From NCBI RefSeq assembly GCF_014696675.1, contig NZ_JACJQN010000013.1, forward strand, positions 62,001 to 126,000: DNA of 64,000 nt, read 5' to 3'. Shown piece by piece: positions 17,088 to 25,660 of this stretch; the stretch's first letter is position 1; every line of letters starts with the position of its first letter. This stretch comes from Phormidium tenue FACHB-1052. GTDB taxonomy: Bacteria > Cyanobacteriota > Cyanobacteriia > Phormidesmidales > Phormidesmidaceae. The translations under genes and the position numbers were made by a program. Below the pieces are notes generated by a model that was not told the DNA's origin, ran no database searches, and saw only the letters and a list, made by a program, of their open reading frames with translations.

Positions 17088-18018
17088 TGGTAAGGCCCGG
17101 AAGGTTCCCCCAGCGTTGAATTCTTTAGAGCGATTTCGAGGCTGTCTACTAGGGCTGGCCGTCGGTGACGCTGTCGGCACCACGGTCGAGTTTCAGCGTC
17201 GTGGGTCGTTTGCACCCGTAACAGATCTGGTTGGCGGTGGCCCCTTCAACCTCAAGCCCGGCCAATGGACAGACGACACCTCGATGGCGCTGTGTCTGGC
17301 GACTAGCCTAGTCGAAGTCGGTGCCTTTGATGCCGCTGACCAAATGAATCGCTACTGCAACTGGCGCGATGACGGTTATCTAAGCAGCACTGGCAACTGT
17401 TTTGATATTGGCAACACCGTCAGTCAAGCGCTGTCTGAATACAAAGTTTTCGGCAATCCGTTCAGTGGTTCTACCCATCCCCGCTCTGCTGGAAATGGCT
17501 GCCTGATGAGGCTCGCTCCCATCCCCATGTTTTATTTTCCCGATCGCGATCGCGCCATTCAGTTTTCAGGCCAGAGTGCCCGCACAACCCATGGGGCAGA
17601 AGAATGCATCAATGCCAGTCGTCTGTTTGGAAACATGCTGTTTCGATCGCTCTCAGGCGCTAGCAAAACCGCAATTCTCTTTGACAATGATCTAGAGACA
17701 ATTGCATCTCCCGCCATTCAAGCTATCGCCGATGGAAAATATCAAAGTAAGCGAGTCAGTGATATTCGGGGCACAGGGTATGTTGTAGACAGCTTAGAAG
17801 CGGCACTGTGGTGTTTTTTGACAACGGAAAGCTACGAACAAGCCATTCTTGCGGCAGCCAACCTTGGTGATGATGCCGACACAACCGCCGCTATTTGTGG
17901 TCAAGTAGCTGGAGCTTATTATGGAGAATCAGGCATACCAATGTCTTGGCTTGAACGGCTTGCCATGCGTGATCGCATTACTGAGCTTGCCGATCGGTTG
18001 CATACTGCCACGCCATAA
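17080..18018 (+). CDS. ADP-ribosylglycohydrolase family protein
   Basis: The 312-aa protein has the DraG/ARH fold signatures. GCLLGLAVGDAVGTTVEF comes near the start and WTDDTSMALCLATSL near 68 (first Mg-binding acidic cluster). GNGCLMRLAPI comes in the middle and NLGDDADTTAAICGQVAGAYYG near 270 (second Mg-binding cluster). All acidic metal ligands seem intact, so it should hydrolyse ADP-ribose from a protein, nucleic acid or small molecule. The ATG lies inside the last codons of cbiT. A 12-bp hairpin terminator follows. No ADP-ribosyltransferase gene is nearby, so its target is unknown. Confidence 0.88.
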   Translation: MNDGKARKVPPALNSLERFRGCLLGLAVGDAVGTTVEFQRRGSFAPVTDLVGGGPFNLKPGQWTDDTSMALCLATSLVEVGAFDAADQMNRYCNWRDDGYLSSTGNCFDIGNTVSQALSEYKVFGNPFSGSTHPRSAGNGCLMRLAPIPMFYFPDRDRAIQFSGQSARTTHGAEECINASRLFGNMLFRSLSGASKTAILFDNDLETIASPAIQAIADGKYQSKRVSDIRGTGYVVDSLEAALWCFLTTESYEQAILAAANLGDDADTTAAICGQVAGAYYGESGIPMSWLERLAMRDRITELADRLHTATP

Positions 18019-18045
18019 CGCCCCTTCATACCAACCTATGCTCTG

Positions 18046-18078
18046 TATCCCCCCTCTTAGAAAGACAGAGGGGGGATA
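18046..18078. terminator. 12-bp hairpin terminator between converging genes
   Basis: TATCCCCCCTCT and AGAGGGGGGATA pair perfectly around a 9-base loop, followed by ATTT. It sits between the ADP-ribosylglycohydrolase gene (plus) and the RemA-like gene (minus). Confidence 0.8.
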
Positions 18079-18115
18079 ATTTGGCCTATCTTACAAGCAT
18101 GTAAAAACGCTAAAC

Positions 18116-18472
18116 CTACGCTTCCAACACGCGGTGGATGCGGCGCTCTAGCTGATCGAGATCAAGCCCGCCTTCGTCGCGGCTAATGCGGCGCACCGTC
18201 GAGTTGACCTTCGACAAGTCCTCCAGCAGGTCGGTCAAGATTTCCTGCTGCTGCCGCGACTGAATCACCTCACGCGGCTCCTGCACCAGGTCGCGCACGA
18301 TGGTGTCTTCTGCCCGCGAGGCCACCACCGGGTCAGTGTGCCCCTCTAAATACACAAACGTCCGCCGTCCAGGGCCGCGCTCCTCCTCGACTGGTTGCAG
18401 CGAGGTCACCTGATCCGATCGCACATATTTGCCAAACCCTAGATGTACCAATACCGATGATTGAATCTTCAT
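18116..18472 (-). CDS. RemA-like (DUF370) small protein
   Basis: The 118-aa product begins with a RemA-type pattern: strand VLVHLGFGKYVRSDQVTSL, then GRRTFVYLEGHTDPVVASR. In Bacillus RemA this fold forms DNA-binding rings that activate biofilm matrix genes. The remaining C-terminal 55 residues form a charged helix (QQQEILTDLLEDLSKVNSTVRRI) absent from the short Bacillus protein. The assignment is from the glycine pattern and short conserved motifs and is moderate. No clear RBS precedes the ATG. It diverges from the glycosidase gene downstream. Confidence 0.6.
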   Translation of the reverse strand: MKIQSSVLVHLGFGKYVRSDQVTSLQPVEEERGPGRRTFVYLEGHTDPVVASRAEDTIVRDLVQEPREVIQSRQQQEILTDLLEDLSKVNSTVRRISRDEGGLDLDQLERRIHRVLEA

Positions 18473-18616
18473 ACTGCGTATTACGTCTACTACCGCTATA
18501 TTCCCTATGATAAAGACTTTTCAGAATCGCTAGAAGCAAAGCCAGGAGAGGATTATACGGTATTTCAAGTAGGGGTTTACGCAACGTTTTTACAGGTGGA
18601 GAAATTGACTTTTTCA

Positions 18617-19666
18617 ATGCAGCATCCCAGTCGTTATGTGTGGGACTTTTGGTATCACTTTGACCCGGCAGCCAAGCTCTTTCATGTTTTTTATTTAAAT
18701 GCCGATCGCGCTCTAGTTTCGTCAGAACAACAACACTACGCCTCTTGCGTGGGCCACGCCACTACGCCAGATTTTGTTGCGATCGACTGGGGCGACGAGA
18801 GCAATTTTGACGTGCTAAAACCTCCTCCAAGGCATTGGGCAAATACCTGTCTCTGGAGCGGCGACATTATCAAAGCTAAAAATAGCTATCTCATGTTTTA
18901 TACTTCTCGGGATCGTCGTCAAGACGACGGCATGACCCAGAGCATCGGCGTGGCTTACACCAGCGATTTGTTTTCTAATCGATGGCATTTTTTTGACACC
19001 CAGATAAAGCCAAAGTTTTTTTATCAAACCCAAGGCATTGCCGACGATCTGACCATTCACGCTTGGCGAGATCCCTTTTTGTTTCGGCACCGAGCCAGCC
19101 GCCAAATCTTTATGCTGGTGTCAGCCAAGGCGTTGAATGGCCCAATAGGCAGGCGTGGCGTCGTTGCTCTTTTGCAAGTGGCTGACGACAACTTTGCCCA
19201 GGCCGTGCGCGGTGACAGGGAGTGGCAATATTTCTCACCCCTATTAGACCCCGGCCATTACTCTGAAATGGAAGTACCACAGCTCTATCAACGGGCTGAA
19301 GGTAGCTATGAGCTGGTGTTTTCATGCTGGGCAAAGTACGATTTTTCACCGGTTACCGGCGGGGTAGGTGGATTCCAGGGCATCACGGCTCCCCAACTTT
19401 GGCCGGAGGAGCACGATGACCAAAGACAGTCCCGAGAGGGCGTTGGCTCAGCCTCTCCAAGGGAAAATCGCAGTCCACTGCCCCTGCGCAGCCAAACTAT
19501 CCGGGTGCTCGCCCCAGAGACCCAGGGCCTCTATGCCTGTCGGGTTGTGCCTGAACTGAGCGGCGAAATCATTGGCTTTGACATTCAAACGGGCGGCATC
19601 CGCCGGAGCGGTATTCAAACTAATCTGGCCTCAATGGATCGTGACTTTTCTGATTTGGCGATTTGA
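18617..19666 (+). CDS. GH32/GH68-like five-bladed propeller glycosidase
   Basis: I start at the ATG at 18617 (349 aa) because the frame upstream would overlap the RemA-like gene and matches no family. Motifs of the GH-J clan appear in order. VWDFWYHFD near residue 7 resembles the VWDSW nucleophile motif of levansucrases. LWSGD lies near 78 and the transition-state stabiliser WRDPFLF near 155. SEMEVPQLY near 215 carries the candidate acid/base Glu. Enzymes of this clan hydrolyse or transfer fructosyl units. There is no signal peptide, and overall similarity seems distant, so the substrate is open. Confidence 0.6.
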   Translation: MQHPSRYVWDFWYHFDPAAKLFHVFYLNADRALVSSEQQHYASCVGHATTPDFVAIDWGDESNFDVLKPPPRHWANTCLWSGDIIKAKNSYLMFYTSRDRRQDDGMTQSIGVAYTSDLFSNRWHFFDTQIKPKFFYQTQGIADDLTIHAWRDPFLFRHRASRQIFMLVSAKALNGPIGRRGVVALLQVADDNFAQAVRGDREWQYFSPLLDPGHYSEMEVPQLYQRAEGSYELVFSCWAKYDFSPVTGGVGGFQGITAPQLWPEEHDDQRQSREGVGSASPRENRSPLPLRSQTIRVLAPETQGLYACRVVPELSGEIIGFDIQTGGIRRSGIQTNLASMDRDFSDLAI

Positions 19667-19934
19667 ACTGGGCTAACGCCTTGGGCTGGCTAATAGGAAG
19701 AACGCTGCCCGTAGGGTTTTCCACCCCTGCTTTCAACCTTGCTCAGCCAGCCGCAGCAATTTTCTAGGCCAGTCCTAAAACGCCTCGCCAATTGCTGCGT
19801 TCAGAAACGGTTCGTAGTGTTCGTCACTGATATATATCAATGAATATATATGCCGCCCCATCTATCGCCACGCATCCCCTGGTCTCAACCGACTGTAGTA
19901 GGATCTGGACATCTCAGCGCCAGCACCCAACCCA

Positions 19935-21320
19935 ATGCAGAATTCAGGCTTTTTTCGCAGCGCCCAGCGGTGGGTTTCTCGCACCCCCGAGCGTGCCCTT
20001 AACCAGGCCTACGAAGCCGCCCAGATGATTAAGGCGATCGAGCGTGAGTACTTTAGTGGCAACCCGATTTCACCTCGCTACGGCAACTACGGCGACAGCG
20101 CGATCGCCTACTTCCAGAGCGAGCTAAAAAAGTACCTGAATCTGATCAAGGTGCGCATGGCTGTGTTTCGGGCCAGCCGCTCGGTCGTGCGGGTCACCGA
20201 CCCCAGGATGACAGAGGTGCAGCTGCCTATGGCCGGGGCCGACGACCTGGCCGTCAGCGTGATTGACCAGCAGGCCATGGTTTTTCGCAAGCTCCAGCTG
20301 ATTGACGAGGTGCTAGCCCGCTACGCCAACCTCGACACCAACCCCGAGCGCGTGATCACCCTCGCCAACGGGGCCAATGGCAGCCTAGAGCCAGCCCCCT
20401 CAGCCCAGGTGCTGCGATCGCGGGCCGACCAAGTGCGAGAAGATCAGCTGTTGACTGGCCCAAACGGGGCGATCGCCGCCAGCTCCCCACCTGCCGACGG
20501 CACCCGAGCTGCGGGCCTCTCCGACCGGGTCAACGTACTGCCCCGATCTATTCTTCGCACCGTCGATCGCATTCGCCAAGACCTCGACCCCAACGCCGAG
20601 CAAGAAGTGATCAAGGAGTTTCGCAACTCCAAAGCCAAGACCACCGCTGCCATTCGGTTTGTGCTGCTGCTGGTGATTGTGCCGCTGCTGACCCAGCAGT
20701 TTACCAAAGCCTTCATCGTCGGGCCGATTGTCGATCGGGTGCGGGCCGGGGGCGAAGAAGTCGAAGTCTTTCTCAACCCTGAAATGGAGGAAGAAGCCCT
20801 CCACGAGCTACAGCAGTTTGAAGAGCGGCTGCGCTTTGAGGTGCTAATTGGCAAAGTTCCAGCTCTATCGGAGCTGAATATCGAAGAGCGCGTCCGCGAC
20901 AAAGCCGCCGAAGTCGAAGAAGAGTACCGCGATCGCAGCGCCAGCGCCGTCAAAAACGTGTTTTCTGACATCTTGGCCGCGATCGCCTTTGCCCTACTGC
21001 TGATCTACCGCAAGCAGGATGTCGCTAATATCAAGGCCTTCATGGATGAGATCGTCTACGGCCTCAGCGACAGCGCCAAAGCCTTCATCATCATCCTGTT
21101 CACCGACACCTTCGTCGGCTTCCACTCGCCCCACGGCTGGGAAATTCTCCTAGAAGGCCTCTCCCGACACCTCGGCCTCCCCGCCAACCGCGACTTCATC
21201 TTTCTCTTCATCGCCACCTTCCCAGTTATCCTCGACACCATCTTCAAATACTGGATTTTCCGCTACCTGAATCGGATTTCACCCTCGGCGGTAGCGACGT
21301 ATAAGAATATGAATGAGTGA
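19935..21320 (+). CDS. pxcA: Proton extrusion protein PxcA (CemA family)
   Basis: The 461-aa protein has a long soluble N-terminal part with FFRSAQRWVSRTPERALNQAYEAA and QSELKKYLNLIKVRMAVFR, both typical of PxcA. Four C-terminal membrane segments follow: IRFVLLLVIVPLLTQQF, NVFSDILAAIAFALLLIY, AFIIILFTDTFVGFHSPHGWE and FLFIATFPVILDTIFKYWIF. PxcA/CemA acts in light-dependent proton extrusion at the plasma membrane and balances cytoplasmic pH. A perfect TGATATATATCA palindrome lies about 100 bases upstream (19828-19839) in the promoter region. The respiratory oxidase operon follows after 599 bases. Confidence 0.93.
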   Translation: MQNSGFFRSAQRWVSRTPERALNQAYEAAQMIKAIEREYFSGNPISPRYGNYGDSAIAYFQSELKKYLNLIKVRMAVFRASRSVVRVTDPRMTEVQLPMAGADDLAVSVIDQQAMVFRKLQLIDEVLARYANLDTNPERVITLANGANGSLEPAPSAQVLRSRADQVREDQLLTGPNGAIAASSPPADGTRAAGLSDRVNVLPRSILRTVDRIRQDLDPNAEQEVIKEFRNSKAKTTAAIRFVLLLVIVPLLTQQFTKAFIVGPIVDRVRAGGEEVEVFLNPEMEEEALHELQQFEERLRFEVLIGKVPALSELNIEERVRDKAAEVEEEYRDRSASAVKNVFSDILAAIAFALLLIYRKQDVANIKAFMDEIVYGLSDSAKAFIIILFTDTFVGFHSPHGWEILLEGLSRHLGLPANRDFIFLFIATFPVILDTIFKYWIFRYLNRISPSAVATYKNMNE

Positions 21321-21321
21321 C

Positions 21322-21375
21322 GGAGTAGGGAGTAGGGATAAAGGAGTGGGGGAGATGGGGAAGGTGAGGGAGATG
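21322..21375. repeat. STRR-like G-rich heptad repeats
   Basis: Degenerate copies of GGAGTAG/GGGAGAT follow each other after the pxcA stop. The same type occurs at 33846-33895 and 44184-44335. They resemble the short tandemly repeated repetitive sequences known from filamentous cyanobacteria. Confidence 0.6.
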
Positions 21376-21607
21376 AGGATGCGATAAGAGGTCAATCGCA
21401 GTTGCCCACAGGCCCGTTTGCAGAACAGAAGTTTAAACCGATGATCGGCCAATCCTTTCCGTGGGGTGAAGGGCGGCGGAACGCCATTCTCGACGGGGGT
21501 CTGGGGCCTGCGAAATGGCCCCAGCGGCAGATCTGGCTTTTGACCGAAATTGTGCGCCGCGATCGCCCCGCAGTAAATCCTCGATCTAGAACGCCAGACG
21601 TTGCACT

Positions 21608-21626
21608 GGGCAAATGGCATTTGCCC
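21608..21626. repeat. Inverted repeat GGGCAAAT/ATTTGCCC
   Basis: An 8-bp perfect inverted repeat with a 3-base centre, followed by CCTACGGG. It looks like one end of the small palindromic elements scattered in cyanobacterial intergenic DNA. Confidence 0.4.
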
Positions 21627-21919
21627 CTACGGGAGAGGCGATCGCCCCACCCCTTTCCCCCGACGCTCTGCCCATCAGCAGAGCACAATTCTCTCAACAG
21701 AAATTAACATTTCATAAAAATTACTGCTGATGTCTGCTCACCAGTGGGACAATCTGCCCACAGCTACGTTTGCCCTAGCTATTGCTAGCTCCGCTGCCTA
21801 CCCTATAAAAAGCAGCCAACTCTGCCCCCACCGACACCCCAAACCTTACCCAAACGCTAAACTCTAACCGTGTCCTTCCCCTCGTAGCTCAGGCCCCCTA
21901 ACCCCCCAAGGAAAGCCCC

Positions 21920-22417
21920 GTGTTTGAGTACCTGCCCCCGCTCAACGACCACAACCTGCCCTACCCCGACACCATTCACCCCATCGTGGTGCACTTCGTG
22001 ATTGCCATGGTGCTGTTTGCCGTCCTCTGCGATCTGGTCGGCTATTTCACCAAAAACACCCGCCTCTTTGAAGTGGGCTGGTGGAATATGGTCTTCGCCA
22101 CCGTGTCTATCTTTATCGCCATTATTTTTGGCCAAATCGAAGCCGGTCTTGCAGAACCCTACGCCGCCGCCGTCAACGACCTAAACCTGCACACCCTGAT
22201 CGGCTGGTCGCTCTCCGGCATCATTGCTGCCCTGACCGGCTGGCGCTACATCATTCGCATTCGCACCCCCGAGCAACTGCCCATGCCTTATTTAGGCTTA
22301 AACGCCCTGCTGACGGCGATCGTGCTCTTTCAGGTCTATTTGGGCGACAAGCTGGTTTGGGTGTATGGCCTGCACAGCGCCCCCTTAGTCGAAGCCAGCC
22401 GGGGAGGTCTACTGTGA
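21920..22417 (+). CDS. DUF2231 membrane protein, first copy
   Basis: A GTG start follows AAGGAAAGCCCC. The 165-aa product has four hydrophobic helices. Its first helix begins with NLPYPDTIHPIVVHFVIAMV, with two His residues that could bind heme or quinone, the hallmark of the DUF2231 family. A further His lies in LNLHTLIGWSLSGI. Genes of this family often precede the alternative respiratory oxidase in cyanobacteria. Here it is the first gene of the DUF2231-DUF2231-ctaC2-ctaD2-ctaE2 operon and overlaps the next gene by four bases (GTGA), so translation is probably coupled. A role as a membrane redox partner of the oxidase is an inference. Confidence 0.82.
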   Translation: MFEYLPPLNDHNLPYPDTIHPIVVHFVIAMVLFAVLCDLVGYFTKNTRLFEVGWWNMVFATVSIFIAIIFGQIEAGLAEPYAAAVNDLNLHTLIGWSLSGIIAALTGWRYIIRIRTPEQLPMPYLGLNALLTAIVLFQVYLGDKLVWVYGLHSAPLVEASRGGLL

Positions 22418-23004
22418 GTTTTGGCGTAATCATTGCTCAGGCGGGAGCCAATAACCTGCCCTACTCCATCCCCATTCACCCCAACCTGGTGCATTTGACA
22501 CTGGGTCTGTTTATTGTGGCGATCGGCTTTGATATTGTGGGGGCGCTGTTTCCGTTAGAAAAGCGAGTATTTAAGTTTTTGGCGATTCCGGCCACCCGCT
22601 CCAACCTATTTGACGTGGGTTGGTACAACATGGTGGCCGCCGCCATCATCACCTTCTTTACCGTTGCCGCTGGCTTTTACGAAATTTTGCTGGCCGACAT
22701 GGCGGTGGAAGGCGTCAGCGCCTGGGGACTGGGGATCAAAGACACCATGATCTGGCACGGTCTGGGGGGCGTGCTCATCCTGACGCTGATCGTAGCGATG
22801 ACCGTGTGGCGAGGGTTTCAGCGCTATCTGTGGCGGCAGGATCGGGCTCGCCAAGTGCAGTGGAGCTACCTGCTAGTGGGGCTAGTTGTCTTTGGGCTGA
22901 TGTTTGCCCAGGGCACCCTGGGCGCTCACCTGGGGGGTGATTTTGGCGTCCATGTCACCGCCGCTCAACTGCTGCGATCGGGGGGCAACCCTAATCAGCT
23001 CTAA
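22414..23004 (+). CDS. DUF2231 membrane protein, second copy
   Basis: A GTG at 22414 with GGAGG seven bases upstream overlaps the stop of the first copy (196 aa). Longer in-frame upstream sequence is antisense-like and was rejected. The start SFGVIIAQAGANNLPYSIPIHPNLVHLTLGLFIVAIGFD repeats the pattern of the first copy. IPIHPNLVHLTLG is equivalent to TIHPIVVHFVIA, DTMIWHGLGGVLIL to LHTLIGWSLSGI, and there are four helices. The late LGAHLGGDFGVHV adds two more His residues. The two proteins may form a heterodimer with histidines facing the same membrane layer. The ctaC2 gene begins 15 bases downstream. Confidence 0.82.
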   Translation: MSFGVIIAQAGANNLPYSIPIHPNLVHLTLGLFIVAIGFDIVGALFPLEKRVFKFLAIPATRSNLFDVGWYNMVAAAIITFFTVAAGFYEILLADMAVEGVSAWGLGIKDTMIWHGLGGVLILTLIVAMTVWRGFQRYLWRQDRARQVQWSYLLVGLVVFGLMFAQGTLGAHLGGDFGVHVTAAQLLRSGGNPNQL

Positions 23005-23019
23005 AGGAACCACCGCGCT

Positions 23020-23982
23020 ATGACGACACCGACAACGCCGAGAGAACCCCGCAGTCTTTCCTTTCGCACGGTTGCGCAGCTAGTCGCCCTGCTGGTCGCC
23101 GATGCCGCCGTCAGCCTTTGGGTCGGTCGCCAGGCCTACCTCTGGATGCCGCCCCAGGCCTCGGCTGAGGCCGTGCTGGTCGATGACCTATTTGGCTTTT
23201 TGACCACCATCGGCAGTTTTATCTTTATTGGGGTAACTGCCGCGCTGCTGTACTCGGTGCTGTTTCAGCGGGCCGATAAGTACGACATCAGCGACGGCCC
23301 TCCGGTCGAAGGCAACCTGCTGGTCGAAATTCTCTGGACGGCGATTCCCTTGGGGCTAGTGATCTGGATTGCCACCTACAGCTACCAGATCTACGACCAA
23401 ATGGCCATTCTTGGCCCGATGGAGCACATGAACCACGTGCCCAGCTTGGGCCTGATGCCCCCCGCCGAGGCCGCGACCCTGCCCGCCGTGCCTGAGCAAA
23501 CCCCGATCGAAGTCCACGTGCGCCAGTGGGCCTGGGAGTTTCACTACCCCGATCAAAACATCATTAGCACCGAGCTGCACTTGCCAGTGAACGAGCGGGC
23601 CAGGCTAAAGCTGATCTCCGAAGACGTGCTGCACGGCTTCTACGTGCCCGCCTTTCGCGTCAAGCAGGATGTGATTCCCGGCAGCACCATTGACTTTGGT
23701 TTTATGCCCATTCGCGAGGGGCGCTACCGGCTGCGCGACTCTGACTACAGCGGCACCTACTTTGCCGCCAACCAGAGCACCGTAGTGGTTGAGTCAGCCG
23801 AGGCTTACCAGCAGTGGCTGGCCACCGCCGCTCAGCAGCCCCTCACCGAAGCTGACAATCGCGCCTTTCGCGAGTTCACCAAGTTGGGCGATCGCCCCAT
23901 CAGCGCCGGCTGGAAAACCGTCGAACCGGCTCCGCCCCCCCGTGTAAACTTTGCCAGCTCTGAGGAAGATAGCTATGAGTAA
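23020..23982 (+). CDS. ctaC2: Heme-copper oxidase subunit II lacking the CuA site (ARTO)
   Basis: 320 aa with two transmembrane helices (about 20-40 and 65-90) and a periplasmic cupredoxin domain with QWAWEFHYPD and DVLHGFYVPAFRVKQDVIPG, clear subunit II motifs. Where cytochrome c oxidases have the CuA loop C-x-E-x-C-x-x-x-H, this protein reads RDSDYSGTYFAANQ: both Cys and the second His are gone, leaving only the His of VLHGF. Cyanobacterial CtaC2 proteins are known for this loss, and the enzyme is therefore thought to take electrons from quinol rather than cytochrome c. The RBS is AAAGGA, 14 bases before the start. The 3' end overlaps ctaD2 by 8 bases. Confidence 0.9.
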   Translation: MTTPTTPREPRSLSFRTVAQLVALLVADAAVSLWVGRQAYLWMPPQASAEAVLVDDLFGFLTTIGSFIFIGVTAALLYSVLFQRADKYDISDGPPVEGNLLVEILWTAIPLGLVIWIATYSYQIYDQMAILGPMEHMNHVPSLGLMPPAEAATLPAVPEQTPIEVHVRQWAWEFHYPDQNIISTELHLPVNERARLKLISEDVLHGFYVPAFRVKQDVIPGSTIDFGFMPIREGRYRLRDSDYSGTYFAANQSTVVVESAEAYQQWLATAAQQPLTEADNRAFREFTKLGDRPISAGWKTVEPAPPPRVNFASSEEDSYE

Positions 23983-25660
23983 TGCGTCGCTTGATGCGAT
24001 CGCCGCCAAGAGCGAGCAGCCGTTTCCCGGTGCTCCCAACAACTGGCGACGGTTTTTCAGCTTCAGCACCGACCACAAGGTGATCGGCATTCAGTACATG
24101 GTCACCGCCTTTGTGTTCTTCCTGATCGGCGGGCTGCTGGCCATGGTCATGCGGGGCGAGCTGATCACTCCCGAGGCCGACCTGGTCGATCGCACCGTCT
24201 ACAACGCCCTGTTCACCATGCACGGCACCATCATGCTGTTCATGTGGACCTTCCCAATGCTCAACGGGCTGTCTAACTACCTGGTGCCCCTGATGATTGG
24301 GGCGCGGGACATGGCCTTTCCCCGGCTCAACGCCGCCGCCTTCTGGCTGGTGCCGGTGTTTGGCACCCTGCTGATGGTCAGCTTCTTTGTGCCTGGTGGG
24401 CCATCGCAGTCGGGCTGGTGGGCTTATCCTCCGGTCAGCCTGCAAAACCCCACCGGCAATCTCATCAACGGCCAGGTGCTGTGGCTGCTGGCGGTAGCCC
24501 TCTCGGGGGTGTCGTCGATCATGGGAGCAGTCAACTTTGTCACCACCATCTTTCGCATGCGGGCTCCTGGCATGGGCTGGTTTAGAATGCCTGCCTTCTG
24601 CTGGACAGTGCTCAGCGCCCAGATGATTCAGCTGTTTGGGTTGCCCTCCCTCACCGCCGGAGCTGTGATGCTGCTGCTGGATCTGACGACGGGCACCAGC
24701 TTTTTTGACCCAGCCAAGGGCGGCGACCCGGTGCTGTATCAGCACTTTTTCTGGTTTTACTCCCACCCGGCAGTTTATGTGATCATTCTGCCGATCTTTG
24801 GCACCTTTTCCGAAGTTTTTCCGGTCTACGCCCGCAAGCCCCTGTTTGGCTACAAGTTTGTGGTGGTGTCTTCGGTGATCATCACCGTGCTCAGCGCCAT
24901 GGTGTGGGTACACCACATGTTCGCCAGCGGCACCCCTAGCTGGATGCGGATGCTGTTTATGTTCTCCACCATGTTGATTTCGGTGCCTACCGGGGTGAAG
25001 GTGTTTGCCTGGGTGGCGACGGTGTGGGGCGGCAAGCTGCGGCTCGACACGCCCATGCTGTTTGCCCTGGGCGGCCTGGTCTGTTTCTTATTCGCGGGCA
25101 TTACCGGCGTCATGTTGGGGGCCGTGCCCTTCGATATTCACGTCAACAACACCTACTTTGTGGTGGGGCACTTCCACTACGTGATCTATGGCGCGACGGT
25201 GATGGGCATCTACGCCGCCGTCTACCACTGGTTCCCTAAAATGACGGGCCACATGTACTACGAAGGGCTGGGCAAACTGCACTTTGCCCTCACCTTCATC
25301 GGCGTCAACCTCAGCTTCTTGCCCATGCATCCCGCAGGGCTCATGGGCATGCCCCGGCGGGTAGCTTCCTACGACCCCGAGTTTGCCTACTGGAACGTGA
25401 TTGCCAGCCTAGGCGGCTTTTTGCTGGGGGTCTCGACCCTGCCGTTTATCCTCAATATCGTGAGTTCCTGGGTGCTGGGTAAGCGCGCCCCAGCCAACCC
25501 CTGGAATGCGATCGGTCTGGAGTGGCTAATTTCCTCGCCGCCGCCGGTCGAAAACTTTGAAGAAATTCCGATTGTGGTGTCTGGCCCCTACGGCTACGGC
25601 TCCGACGAACCCTTAGTTGCCAACAACCCTGCTGGAGAGTTGATCAGTGAGCACAGCTAA
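23975..25660 (+). CDS. ctaD2: Heme-copper oxidase subunit I (ARTO)
   Basis: The ATG at 23975 overlaps the end of ctaC2 by 8 bases and is preceded by GAGGAAGAT (561 aa). The protein is a subunit I with twelve helices. It begins FSTDHKVIGIQY and carries the low-spin heme His in FTMHGTIMLFMWTFP. The catalytic site reads WFYSHPAVYVIILP, with VHHMF for two CuB ligands and the heme pair in VGHFHYVIYG. YSHPxVY in place of HPEVY marks the A2-type proton channel, where Tyr and Ser replace the channel Glu. It reduces oxygen to water in the alternative respiratory terminal oxidase. Confidence 0.94.
   Translation: MSNASLDAIAAKSEQPFPGAPNNWRRFFSFSTDHKVIGIQYMVTAFVFFLIGGLLAMVMRGELITPEADLVDRTVYNALFTMHGTIMLFMWTFPMLNGLSNYLVPLMIGARDMAFPRLNAAAFWLVPVFGTLLMVSFFVPGGPSQSGWWAYPPVSLQNPTGNLINGQVLWLLAVALSGVSSIMGAVNFVTTIFRMRAPGMGWFRMPAFCWTVLSAQMIQLFGLPSLTAGAVMLLLDLTTGTSFFDPAKGGDPVLYQHFFWFYSHPAVYVIILPIFGTFSEVFPVYARKPLFGYKFVVVSSVIITVLSAMVWVHHMFASGTPSWMRMLFMFSTMLISVPTGVKVFAWVATVWGGKLRLDTPMLFALGGLVCFLFAGITGVMLGAVPFDIHVNNTYFVVGHFHYVIYGATVMGIYAAVYHWFPKMTGHMYYEGLGKLHFALTFIGVNLSFLPMHPAGLMGMPRRVASYDPEFAYWNVIASLGGFLLGVSTLPFILNIVSSWVLGKRAPANPWNAIGLEWLISSPPPVENFEEIPIVVSGPYGYGSDEPLVANNPAGELISEHS

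Larger units (their letters stand above)
21321..21919. other. 599-base spacer with STRR-like repeats and promoter region of the oxidase operon
   Basis: Frames of about 100 codons exist on both strands but have neither RBS nor recognisable protein and run through repeat DNA. The first 55 bases are G-rich heptad repeats. A GGGCAAAT/ATTTGCCC inverted repeat lies at 21608-21626. The last 200 bases before the GTG at 21920 are the likely promoter of the DUF2231-cta operon. Confidence 0.55.

Noticed and set aside
21402-21707. Frames of about 100 codons on both strands between pxcA and the oxidase operon
   Set aside because: No RBS, no family resemblance and repeat-derived sequence; treated as spacer.
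22081-22413. Upstream extension of the second DUF2231 gene
   Set aside because: It runs out of frame inside the first DUF2231 gene and is Arg/His-rich; the GTG at 22414 with GGAGG fits the family start.
23900-24916. 338-codon frame on the minus strand
   Set aside because: It is antisense to ctaC2/ctaD2, which are certain, and encodes a His/Gln-rich low-complexity sequence.
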